Positions 32,911 through 39,456 of a stretch of 42,990 nucleotides of DNA are shown one piece after another (within the stretch, counting starts at the first letter, position 1; each line of letters begins with the position of its first letter). Position numbers and translations under genes: made by a program. The DNA is from a virus. The DNA is taken from positions 1 to 42,990 of IMG/VR virus record IMGVR_UViG_3300032278_004244. One strand, 5' to 3'. The notes under the pieces are model-generated. The model ran no database searches and had not been told where the DNA came from. It saw only the letters and a program-made list of their open reading frames with translations.

Positions 32911-33032
32911 GGTGGGATCGTGTGCCGGAAGCCGTCCGGAGGCGGGGCGGGGTCGGCGCGCCGAGTGCGCGCGGCAAGGGGTTGCGGGAGAACGGGTTGC
33001 GGCGCCCCGTTAGAAGAGCGTCGGCCCGGGTG

Positions 33033-33050
33033 TGACAGAGTTAGGTGTCA
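33033..33050. promoter_or_regulatory. Inverted repeat TGACA-N8-TGTCA between divergent genes
   Basis: TGACA (33033-33037) and TGTCA (33046-33050) flank eight bases in the 167-bp gap between the leftward lipoprotein and the rightward 97-aa gene. This fits an operator, but the pairing arms are short. Confidence 0.35.
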
Positions 33051-33077
33051 GGGGGGGCGGCGTTTTGTCCACACCCC

Positions 33078-33371
33078 ATGAACCGACGTCCGCCACCTCC
33101 GCCGATCCCCGACCACGACGGCCGGCCCGCGCCCGGCCTTGATGAGGCGCTCGCGGAGATCGACCGGCGATACCCGGCCCACCCGATGCGGCGCGCGCTC
33201 CGGGCCGCGGCGGCGTACAACCACGGCGACGCCATGCGGTGGCACGTCGAGATGCAGCTGGCGCTGGACGAGTTCGCGGACGAGCGGGGGCTCACGAGGG
33301 CTCAGGTTGACCAGATGGTTCTCCCTGCGCGGCGGTTTGTTGAGCGCCGGTTGCCACGACGCGAGCCGTAG
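33078..33371 (+). CDS. Small hypothetical protein convergent with the repressor
   Basis: This 97-residue protein has a Pro-rich start (MNRRPPPPPIPDHDG) and a helical body (RRALRAAAAYNHGDAMRWHVEMQL then FADERGLTRAQVDQMVL). Its codons have strong GC3 bias, unlike the repressor on the other strand, which it overlaps by 80 bp at the 3' end. The start is ATG; an upstream in-frame GTG is possible. No family was recognised. Confidence 0.55.
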   Translation: MNRRPPPPPIPDHDGRPAPGLDEALAEIDRRYPAHPMRRALRAAAAYNHGDAMRWHVEMQLALDEFADERGLTRAQVDQMVLPARRFVERRLPRREP

Positions 33372-33795
33372 CGCGGAGGGCGGGGCCTGAGCGGCGGCCC
33401 TCGCCGAGGACGGAAACGGGCACGTGGACCTCGGTGCCTCCGCCAAAGTCGATCACAAGCAGCACGGAAGGTGGGGCCTGCCCAGCCTCGGCGGCTTCCT
33501 CGAGATAACCGAGGCGGTCGGGTCCTCCGCCGGGGAGTCGCGGCGTGAATGAGGCGTCACGAGGTCCTTCTCCTGTTTCGAGCCAGTCTGGGTTGACTTT
33601 AAGCGCCTGGGCAATTGCCTCGACAGTTGACCTGTTTCTCGGCGCCGTGTCGCGTTTGACGTGCCGCTGGATAGTCCTCCTGTCAACAGGAGCGGCTCGC
33701 TCCATGTCGGATGCATCGAAGCCTAAAGCCGCCATGGCTGACTCGAGGCGCGCGCCATAGGAGTCGAGGGGCGATTCAGTCGGGGAAGTGGACAC
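33292..33795 (-). CDS. CI-like phage repressor (XRE-type HTH)
   Basis: This 167-residue protein has a helix-turn-helix (residues 14-72: YGARLESAMAALGFDASDME, then VDRRTIQRHVKRDTAP and EAIAQALKVNPDWLETGEGP). The C-terminal half is low-complexity with no serine/lysine autoproteolysis site seen, so it may not be a LexA-type self-cleaving repressor. Codon use is less GC-biased than neighbours. It lies next to an operator and a divergent Cro-like gene. The GTG start at 33795 leaves the operator outside the gene. Confidence 0.75.
   Translation of the reverse strand: MSTSPTESPLDSYGARLESAMAALGFDASDMERAAPVDRRTIQRHVKRDTAPRNRSTVEAIAQALKVNPDWLETGEGPRDASFTPRLPGGGPDRLGYLEEAAEAGQAPPSVLLVIDFGGGTEVHVPVSVLGEGRRSGPALRATARVVATGAQQTAAQGEPSGQPEPS
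33677..33692. promoter_or_regulatory. Intragenic palindrome with GTTGACA core
   Basis: CTCCTGT-CA-ACAGGAG is a perfect palindrome inside the repressor HTH codons. It shares the GTTGACA core with the main operator at 33823, so may be a second repressor site. Confidence 0.4.
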
Positions 33796-33809
33796 CGGCG
33801 AGAAAGTGT

Positions 33810-33853
33810 GCGGCAAGAGTCGCGCGTAGTTGACAACTGCGCGGCAAGTGTCG
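33810..33853. promoter_or_regulatory. Divergent operator: direct repeats flanking a palindrome
   Basis: Direct repeats GCGGCAAGAGTCG (33810-33822) and GCGGCAAGTGTCG (33841-33853), differing at one base, sit either side of a 21-bp palindrome centred on A33833 with arms CGCG-x-AGTTG and CAACT-x-CGCG. The element lies between the repressor and Cro-like genes. It is likely a repressor/Cro binding region. Confidence 0.7.
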
Positions 33854-33859
33854 TACCCT
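33830..33859 (+). promoter_or_regulatory. Possible rightward early promoter
   Basis: TTGACA (33830-33835) and TACCCT (33854-33859) are separated by 18 bp, within the operator region. If the host is Bacteroidota-like, primary sigma does not use this consensus strictly, so the call is tentative. Confidence 0.35.
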
Positions 33860-33907
33860 ACGGACGGCACCCGCCAAAAGGTTACGCCGCCAGCCCAAGC
33901 CCCGCAA

Positions 33908-34162
33908 ATGGACCAGCCCACCCGCGACCGGATCGACCGCCTCCGCGGACTCAAGGCCAAGCGCCCCCCGCTCACGCACGCCGAGATCGCCGCGGCCTCG
34001 CCCTACACCGAGGCCTACGTCAAGGCCGTGCTCAACGGCCGGGACCTCCCGGTCGAGCCCGGCCCGACGCTCGACCGGATCGAGGCCGCGATCGGGAAGG
34101 CCCGGCGCGAGCAGCGCCCGGTCGAAGACCGCCACGGCCGCGGCTTCGCCGTCGCCGGATAG
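33908..34162 (+). CDS. Cro-like HTH protein
   Basis: This 84-residue protein has a helix-turn-helix at residues 22-45 (LTHAEIAAASPYTEAYVKAVLNGRD), then IEAAIGKARREQRPVEDRHG. It is the first rightward gene from the operator, opposite the CI-like repressor: the Cro position. The ATG at 33908 was chosen as the first ATG after the operator; a longer frame begins inside the operator and was rejected. Confidence 0.7.
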   Translation: MDQPTRDRIDRLRGLKAKRPPLTHAEIAAASPYTEAYVKAVLNGRDLPVEPGPTLDRIEAAIGKARREQRPVEDRHGRGFAVAG

Positions 34163-34166
34163 CCCC

Positions 34167-34182
34167 GGGCCGGCGACGGCCC
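34167..34182 (+). terminator. Hairpin after Cro-like gene
   Basis: GGGCCG and CGGCCC pair around a GCGA tetraloop, just after the Cro-like stop, followed by TTCACG. It resembles the tR1 position in lambda, but no T-tract follows. Confidence 0.45.
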
Positions 34183-34250
34183 TTCACGAGCGCGCCCGCG
34201 GCTGGTGGCACAGCCCGGGCGCACGATGCCACTCACCCAACTACAGACTC

Positions 34251-34868
34251 ATGGCACACGCCGAATCTACGACACGCCGCCGCCACCTCGCCCAGACCTA
34301 CGGGGCCTCGGCCCGCGAGGTCGCCGACCTCGAGGCCGTCGAGAACGACCTGGTCGACCGCGACGTCGAGCGGGGGCTCTCGCCCGACGAGTCGGCCCGC
34401 CTCGATGAGGTCCAACGCCGACTCGCCGAGATCAGCCGCGAGACGTCGCCGTCGCCCGCCGAGGCGGAGGAGCCCGTCGCGCTGGCCGTCGCCGCCGACC
34501 GCCCGCCCGCCCGGGCCCGGCGCGTCCCCCGCCCCCGGATGCCGAGCGCGCCCGGGATGGAGGAGCCGGCCGACGGCTCGTCCCGCCCGGTCCCGCCGTC
34601 GTCGGGCGAGCGCCCGTGGCGCCTGGTCCGCGGCCGTCCCCAGCGTGGGGCCGCTGGCCGGCCCGCCGAGGCGGGCGCCCTCGTCGGCCTCTGCGACCCG
34701 CTCGCCGTCGCCGTCGTCGCCGTGGCCGCCGCGCTCTTCGCCATGGGCGCGACCGGCGAGGTCCCCGACGCGCTCCGGATGCGCCGCTCGCGCCGGCACC
34801 CGGCCTGCGAGTGGGCCGACGGGGTCGGCCTCGGCCGCGGGTGCGCCTTCGTCGCCACGCGCCTCTAG
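34251..34868 (+). CDS. Early hypothetical protein with C-terminal membrane helix
   Basis: This 205-residue protein has a charged N-terminal helix (residues 15-65), a Pro/Arg-rich disordered middle (80-135), and a hydrophobic helix near 148-168 (LAVAVVAVAAALFAMGA). It follows the Cro-like gene. It may be a membrane-anchored early host-takeover protein. No family was recognised. Confidence 0.55.
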   Translation: MAHAESTTRRRHLAQTYGASAREVADLEAVENDLVDRDVERGLSPDESARLDEVQRRLAEISRETSPSPAEAEEPVALAVAADRPPARARRVPRPRMPSAPGMEEPADGSSRPVPPSSGERPWRLVRGRPQRGAAGRPAEAGALVGLCDPLAVAVVAVAAALFAMGATGEVPDALRMRRSRRHPACEWADGVGLGRGCAFVATRL

Positions 34869-34879
34869 CCCCCGGACCG

Positions 34880-35227
34880 ATGAGAGAGATCACCGACCCC
34901 CACACGGACGCCCTCGGCCGCCGCTACCGCGCGCTCGTCGAGATCAACCCGAACGCCGAGGCGGTCCCCTTCGCCGTCTACGCCGGGATGGACGCCGACT
35001 GCCGGCTCTCGTTCGAGGCCGACGCGCTCGGCGCCCCCGTCGTCGAGCTCCCGCGCGAGTGCCTCAAGGCCCGGCCGCCGGCCGCGCGCCCGGCCGCGCC
35101 CGCCTCGGTCGGCCCGCCGGCGGAGCCCTCGTCGGACGCGGCCCTCTGGCTCATGGCGCTGGCCATCGCCCTGTGCGCCGTCGCCGTCATCGCCTACACG
35201 CTCGCCGAGGCGGGGGTGGCCCCGTGA
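34880..35227 (+). CDS. Small C-terminally anchored membrane protein
   Basis: This 115-residue protein has a beta-rich N-terminal domain (ALVEINPNAEAVPFAVYAGM) and a C-terminal membrane helix (AALWLMALAIALCAVAVIAY), with a Pro/Ala linker. It overlaps the next gene by four bases (GTGA). No family was recognised. Confidence 0.6.
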   Translation: MREITDPHTDALGRRYRALVEINPNAEAVPFAVYAGMDADCRLSFEADALGAPVVELPRECLKARPPAARPAAPASVGPPAEPSSDAALWLMALAIALCAVAVIAYTLAEAGVAP

Positions 35228-35484
35228 ACGGCACGCCGACCCCGCCCATCCTCCGGGTCTACCGCGCGAACGGGGCCTACGAGATCGCCCACCTCGCGCT
35301 CGACGGCCCGCCTGCCGACCTCGCCCGCCAGCTCGACCGGGCCTCCTACACCGTCGAGCGCCAGGGGGCCCGCCGGTACCCCACCGAGCACGTCGCCTCC
35401 GACGTGGCCACGCTCGTCCGGAACGGGTGGGTCCACGCCTTCTGCTTCGACTGCCAGCCCCGAGACCCCCGCCGCCATGTCTGA
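35224..35484 (+). CDS. Small hypothetical early protein
   Basis: This 86-residue protein (VNGTPTPPILRVYRANGAYE, then LARQLDRASYTVERQGARRY) ends with a Cys pair (AFCFDCQPRD). It is GTG-initiated and overlaps the gene before it by four bases and Bet by eight. Position before the recombinase suggests a recombination or replication accessory. No family was recognised. Confidence 0.6.
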   Translation: MNGTPTPPILRVYRANGAYEIAHLALDGPPADLARQLDRASYTVERQGARRYPTEHVASDVATLVRNGWVHAFCFDCQPRDPRRHV

Positions 35485-36517
35485 GAACACCGCCCTCCAG
35501 CGCGTCGAGACGGGCGCGCCGGCCCCCGCGCCGGCCCCGTCCTCGAACGCCCTCATCACGTTCGACCGCGAGCAGCTCGACGTCCTCAAGTCGACCGTCG
35601 CCTCTGGCACGTCCGACGCCGAGTTCGCCCTGTTCGTCCAGGTCTGCCAGTCGACCGGGCTCAACCCGTTCCAGCGCCAGATCTACGCGATCGTCCGCGA
35701 CACGTGGAACCCGCAGACGCGGCAGAAGGAGCCGAAGATGACGATCCAGACCGGGATCGACGGCTACCGCCTCATCGCGGCGAGGACCGGCCAGCACGCG
35801 GGGACCGACGACGCCGTGTTCGGGCCCGAGGACGACGCCGGGCACCCGGCCTGGGCCCAGGTCACCGTCTACCGGTTCCTCCCCAACGGCTACAAGGCCC
35901 CGTTTACCGCGACGGCCCGGTGGTCCGAGTACTGCCAGTCGACGCGGGACGGGAAGCTGACGGGGATGTGGTCGAACATGCCGTACGGCCAGCTCGCGAA
36001 GTGCGCCGAGTCGCTGGCGCTGCGGAAGGCGTTCCCGGCCGAGCTCTCGGGCGTGTACACGCGGGAGGAGATGGCGCAGGCCGACAGCGAGGAGGCCGAG
36101 GTCGTCTCCGAGCGGTCCCGTCCGCCTCGGCGCCGAGGCGGGGAGGGCCGAGGCCAGGGCGGCCGCCGCGGCTACCCGGGCGAGTCGCTCCACGCCGGCC
36201 CGACGCCGGAGGAGGTCGAGGCCGCGCGCCAGGCGAAGGGCCAGGCCGCCCCGGCGTCCGCGCCGACCCAGGCGGAGATCATGGCCGAGCTCGTCGCCGC
36301 GCTCGACGCCGTCGAGGCCGCGCGGCTGGACGGCGACCCGGCCGAGGTCTGCATGGAGCCCGTCGACCTCCTCGTCTCGTCCGTCCGGGGCTGGCCCGAG
36401 GCCGCCCTCGACTTCGCCCGCCGCTGCGGCCGGGAGGTCTGCCGGGGCGAGGAGCCGCGGCTGGCCATCCGGAAGGTCTCCGACGAGGTCAAGGCCGAGG
36501 CGGCCGCCGCCAGCTGA
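35477..36517 (+). CDS. bet: Bet/RecT-family single-strand annealing recombinase
   Basis: This 346-residue protein matches the Bet family in residues 25-200: FVQVCQSTGLNPFQRQIYAI, MTIQTGIDGYRLIAARTGQH and ARWSEYCQSTRDGKLTGMWS, with YGQLAKCAESLALRKAFPAEL at the end of the core. It anneals complementary single strands during phage recombination. A low-complexity Arg/Gly linker (210-235) leads to a further helical C-terminus. No partner exonuclease or SSB was seen in the window; it may lie to the right. Confidence 0.85.
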   Translation: MSENTALQRVETGAPAPAPAPSSNALITFDREQLDVLKSTVASGTSDAEFALFVQVCQSTGLNPFQRQIYAIVRDTWNPQTRQKEPKMTIQTGIDGYRLIAARTGQHAGTDDAVFGPEDDAGHPAWAQVTVYRFLPNGYKAPFTATARWSEYCQSTRDGKLTGMWSNMPYGQLAKCAESLALRKAFPAELSGVYTREEMAQADSEEAEVVSERSRPPRRRGGEGRGQGGRRGYPGESLHAGPTPEEVEAARQAKGQAAPASAPTQAEIMAELVAALDAVEAARLDGDPAEVCMEPVDLLVSSVRGWPEAALDFARRCGREVCRGEEPRLAIRKVSDEVKAEAAAAS

Positions 36518-36521
36518 ACCC

Positions 36522-37673
36522 GTGCTCTCCCTCATCCTCAGCCTCGCCCTCGTGGCCGCCAGTCCCTACGTCGCGCCCGGCCTCTACCAGGCCCCCCACC
36601 GGTTCCCCGACGAGCTCATGGCCGACCCCGACGTCCCCGACTGGGCGAAGGTCGTGTGGTGCGCCGTCCGGAAGGTCCAGGCCAACAACGACCGGGCCTG
36701 GGGCGAGGCCGCGTACTACGCCGACCTCTGCGCCAAGTCGCCCGCCCAGGTCCGCAACGGGATCGCGCTCCTCCGCCGCGGCGGGTGGCTCGTCGAGGTC
36801 GGCCGGCGCGGCCGCTCGCCCGAGCTCCGGTGTTACGCCCCGGCCCTCTCGCCGGACGAGGCCGAGGCCGTCGAGCGCAACGAGGGGTTGCGCGAGCCCG
36901 CCCCGGATGTGCAAACGCTCATTGCAGATCGGGCGCCAGAAGCGCAAACGCTCATTGCGCGAGACGACGGAAGTGCAACTGGTGATTGCGCTGAGTGCAA
37001 TGAGGGTTTGCACACCCCCACACCCCCTAATAAGGAACAAGCCTGTCAGGAAGCCGGGATGGGGGATGACGCCGCGCGGGCGCGGGCGCGCGAGGCCCTG
37101 GCCGCCTGGTCGATCTCGAAGCCCGCCGTCGTCGCCGAGGCCGAGGACCGGGCCGAGGCCGGCCGGCCCGACGCCCAGCTCGTCCGGAACGCCCTCCGCC
37201 TCGGGCTCACCGGCCGCCCCCCCGTCGCCGTCGCCGACGCGCTCGACGCGCTCGACGCCCCGGCCGCCGCCGCGCTCGCCGTGGCCACGCTCCGGACCGC
37301 CCGCTCGAAGTCGCCCGACGGCCGCGCCCGCTACCTCCTCTCCCTCGCCGCATCCCTCCAGAGCCATGACACCGAACGCCGATACGCCGACGCCCACCCC
37401 GGACCCGCAGCCGATCCCGCCGAGGGCGGAGGTCGAGGCCCGGTGGGCCGCGCGGGAGCAGAAGCTGGCGGCCCGGACGGACCGGGCGAGGGAGTCGGTC
37501 CGCGACGCGCTCTCGCGGTTCGCGGAGCCGGCGGCGACGACCGCCGTCTCTCGGCCGCCGAGCGCCGGGGCCAGTTCGGCCCCCAGCGTGGGGCGGAGCT
37601 CCTCGCCGCTACCCGTCGTCTCCGCGAACAGCGCGAGGGCGATGGTGGAGCGGGCGACGGTCCAGGACGCTGA
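36522..37673 (+). CDS. Phage replication initiator (lambda O-like), carries iterons
   Basis: The N-terminal part (residues 20-106) is a winged-helix replication domain: QAPHRFPDELMADPDVPDWA, KVVWCAVRKVQANNDRAWGE and AKSPAQVRNGIALLRRGGWLVEV. Residues 115-165 form a linker encoded by five palindromic iterons, as in lambda O, so the protein likely binds its own gene to open the origin. The C-terminal part is helical (ALAAWSISKPAVVAEAEDRAE). The last third (from about 37366) overlaps the next gene in another frame and shows weaker codon bias. It starts at GTG. Confidence 0.75.
   Translation: MLSLILSLALVAASPYVAPGLYQAPHRFPDELMADPDVPDWAKVVWCAVRKVQANNDRAWGEAAYYADLCAKSPAQVRNGIALLRRGGWLVEVGRRGRSPELRCYAPALSPDEAEAVERNEGLREPAPDVQTLIADRAPEAQTLIARDDGSATGDCAECNEGLHTPTPPNKEQACQEAGMGDDAARARAREALAAWSISKPAVVAEAEDRAEAGRPDAQLVRNALRLGLTGRPPVAVADALDALDAPAAAALAVATLRTARSKSPDGRARYLLSLAASLQSHDTERRYADAHPGPAADPAEGGGRGPVGRAGAEAGGPDGPGEGVGPRRALAVRGAGGDDRRLSAAERRGQFGPQRGAELLAATRRLREQREGDGGAGDGPGR
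36875..37013. repeat. Replication origin: five palindromic iterons
   Basis: Five 19-bp units have the form RYGCAA-N7-TTGCRY or a close variant, at 36875-36893, 36909-36927, 36942-36960, 36973-36991 and 36995-37013. Arms are G(C/T)GCAA and TTGC(G/A)(C/G). Two share the full ACGCTCA centre. Centre spacings are 34, 33, 31 and 22 bp. A relatively A/T-rich tract (CCCCTAATAAGGAACAAG) follows at about 37023. The site lies inside the O-like gene, as the lambda ori does. Confidence 0.85.
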
Positions 37674-38136
37674 GGAGGCCGTGGTCGCCGTCATGAGCGC
37701 GCTCGGGCACGAGATGGCCCCCGACCGGATCGGCTACGTCGCCGAGATCGTCGCGGCCGGCGACTGGACCCGGGCCGAGATCCGGGCCACCGTCAACGTC
37801 CTCGCCCGCGACACGAAGCTCCGCGACCACATCCGGTTCGGCGGGACCATCACGCCGGCCGACTTCGAGGGCGCCCGCTCCGGCGAGGACCGGACCGAGC
37901 GGGGGGCGGACGGCGGGCCCGACCGCGTGATCACGACGCTCCGCGGGTTCGCGCTCAAGGTCCGCCGGAACCGGCTGTACTCGTTCGCCGAGGCGCGGGG
38001 GCTGTGGGACGCCGCCGGCCAGCCGGGGAAGCTGTCCGACCACGTCCTGGCCGACGGGACGCTCAAGGTCGAGCCGACCGCCATGTTCACCGTCGTCGAG
38101 GTCGAGGGGACCGGGCGGCGCTTCCGACTCAAGTAG
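37366..38136 (+). CDS. Replication-region protein (P position), unrecognised
   Basis: This 256-residue protein starts MTPNADTPTPTPDPQPIPPR, is disordered to about residue 90, then has a compact domain (VVAVMSALGHEMAPDRIGYV, then VNVLARDTKLRDHIRFGGTI) and ends FTVVEVEGTGRRFRLK. It follows the O-like gene, so a helicase-loader role like lambda P is a positional guess only. Codon bias supports the ATG at 37366, giving a 308-bp overlap with the O frame; ATG 37642 is the alternative. Confidence 0.6.
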   Translation: MTPNADTPTPTPDPQPIPPRAEVEARWAAREQKLAARTDRARESVRDALSRFAEPAATTAVSRPPSAGASSAPSVGRSSSPLPVVSANSARAMVERATVQDAEEAVVAVMSALGHEMAPDRIGYVAEIVAAGDWTRAEIRATVNVLARDTKLRDHIRFGGTITPADFEGARSGEDRTERGADGGPDRVITTLRGFALKVRRNRLYSFAEARGLWDAAGQPGKLSDHVLADGTLKVEPTAMFTVVEVEGTGRRFRLK

Positions 38137-38140
38137 ACCG

Positions 38141-39445
38141 ATGATCACCGACTTCACCTCCGACACGTTCGTGGGCGCCCGGGGCGCCGAGGCCGACAAG
38201 CGCGCCGCCCCGCTCCGCCGCGCCATCGAGGCCGGCGGGTCCGTCCGGCTCACGGCGTTCGGCCACGTCCAGCGCCGGGACCGGACCGGCCGGGTCTGCG
38301 GCGAGTACGGCCGCGACGTCCTCGAGCTGGCGCTGGCCGAGGGCTGGCTCGTCGAGGCCCGGCGGCGGGAGACGCCGGTGGGCGTCGTCGTCGAGTACCG
38401 CCTCGAGGGCGCGCCGGCCGTGCCCGAGCCGGAGCCGGCCAAGCGGGCGTCGAAGCCGAAGCGCGTCGAGCGGACGAAGCGGAAGCCGTCCCCCTCCGCC
38501 TCGGTCGGTCGTCCGACCGACCCGCCGAGGCGGGCGGAGCCCAAGCGGCGGACCGTCTCGAGGCGCGACCCCAGCCTCCCCACCTCGCCCCAGCCGCTCC
38601 CGGACGGCACCGAGTCCCTCTCCGTCGCCGCCGTCGCCGCCCGCTACGGCGTCCCCGAGAAGACGGTCCGCTCGGCCGTCCGCGGCGAGCGCGTCGACCG
38701 CGGGCCGGGCTACCTGCCCGAGGGCTACTCCGGCCGGCCCCGGATGGCCGTCGCGCTGACCGACCGGACCCGGGACTACGCCGCCGAGAACTGGGCGCCC
38801 GACCCGCCGCGCCGCGTCGAGCTGCCCGACGGTGCCGAGGTCCTCCAGCGCGAGCTGACCGACGCGCTCGGGCTCGGCCGCGGCCCGAACGTCGCCGCCG
38901 CGCTGGAGGCCGTCCCGAACCGGTACGTCGTGCCGGGGGCGCCCCGACGTGGCCGGCTCTACCGCGTCGGCCACGAGCTCGTCGAGGCCGCCTCCGCGCT
39001 GGGGCGCTCGCTCGGCCGCCCCGTCGAGGTCGTCCTCCGTCCGCCCGAGGGGGACGAGGCCGAGCCGGCCGTCGACCCGGCCCGCTGGAAGGCGCCGGAG
39101 CCGAAGGCGGGCCCCTGGGAGGGCCGCGAGGTCACGCTCGAGCGCGGGACCGAGCTCGTACAGCGCGAGCTGCTGGCGGCGCTCGGGATGCGGCCGACGG
39201 CGAACAACCGGGCCACCCGCGCGCTCCTCCCGCTCCGGCGGAAGGGCCACGGGAACGCCTGGCTCTACCGCGTCGACGACGAGCTGGTGGAGCTCCTGAA
39301 GGGCCACGGCTTCGCCGTCACGCTGACCCCGCCCGCCTCGGTCGACCAGGCCACCGAGGCGGAGCGCCCCGCGCCCTCCGGCGACGGGCACTGGTCGTCG
39401 CTCCTGCCCGAGACCCGCCCCGTCGACACGCCCCACTTCGTCTAG
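38141..39445 (+). CDS. Repeat-containing DNA-binding protein
   Basis: This 434-residue protein has several HTH-like modules: LSVAAVAARYGVPEKTVRSA near residues 165-185, VLQRELTDALGLGRGPNVAA near 234-253, and a similar VQRELLAALGMRPTANNRAT near 346-365, each followed by an LYR-V-x-x-ELVE end. The last two look like duplicates of one domain. Lys/Arg-rich linkers join them. Repeated DNA-binding modules suggest a replication or regulatory role; no family was recognised. ATG start. Confidence 0.6.
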   Translation: MITDFTSDTFVGARGAEADKRAAPLRRAIEAGGSVRLTAFGHVQRRDRTGRVCGEYGRDVLELALAEGWLVEARRRETPVGVVVEYRLEGAPAVPEPEPAKRASKPKRVERTKRKPSPSASVGRPTDPPRRAEPKRRTVSRRDPSLPTSPQPLPDGTESLSVAAVAARYGVPEKTVRSAVRGERVDRGPGYLPEGYSGRPRMAVALTDRTRDYAAENWAPDPPRRVELPDGAEVLQRELTDALGLGRGPNVAAALEAVPNRYVVPGAPRRGRLYRVGHELVEAASALGRSLGRPVEVVLRPPEGDEAEPAVDPARWKAPEPKAGPWEGREVTLERGTELVQRELLAALGMRPTANNRATRALLPLRRKGHGNAWLYRVDDELVELLKGHGFAVTLTPPASVDQATEAERPAPSGDGHWSSLLPETRPVDTPHFV

Positions 39446-39456
39446 CCCATCGACCC

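Noticed and set aside
33830-33859. A confident sigma70-type promoter
   Set aside because: Boxes and spacing are approximate and the host may not use this consensus; kept only as a weak feature.
36875-37013. Iterons read as a CRISPR array
   Set aside because: Units are 19-bp palindromes with short, uneven spacers and lie in a coding gene; no cas genes are present.
35704-37365. A longer N-terminal extension of the P-positioned gene
   Set aside because: It runs through Bet and O in another frame; codon use supports only the part after 37366.
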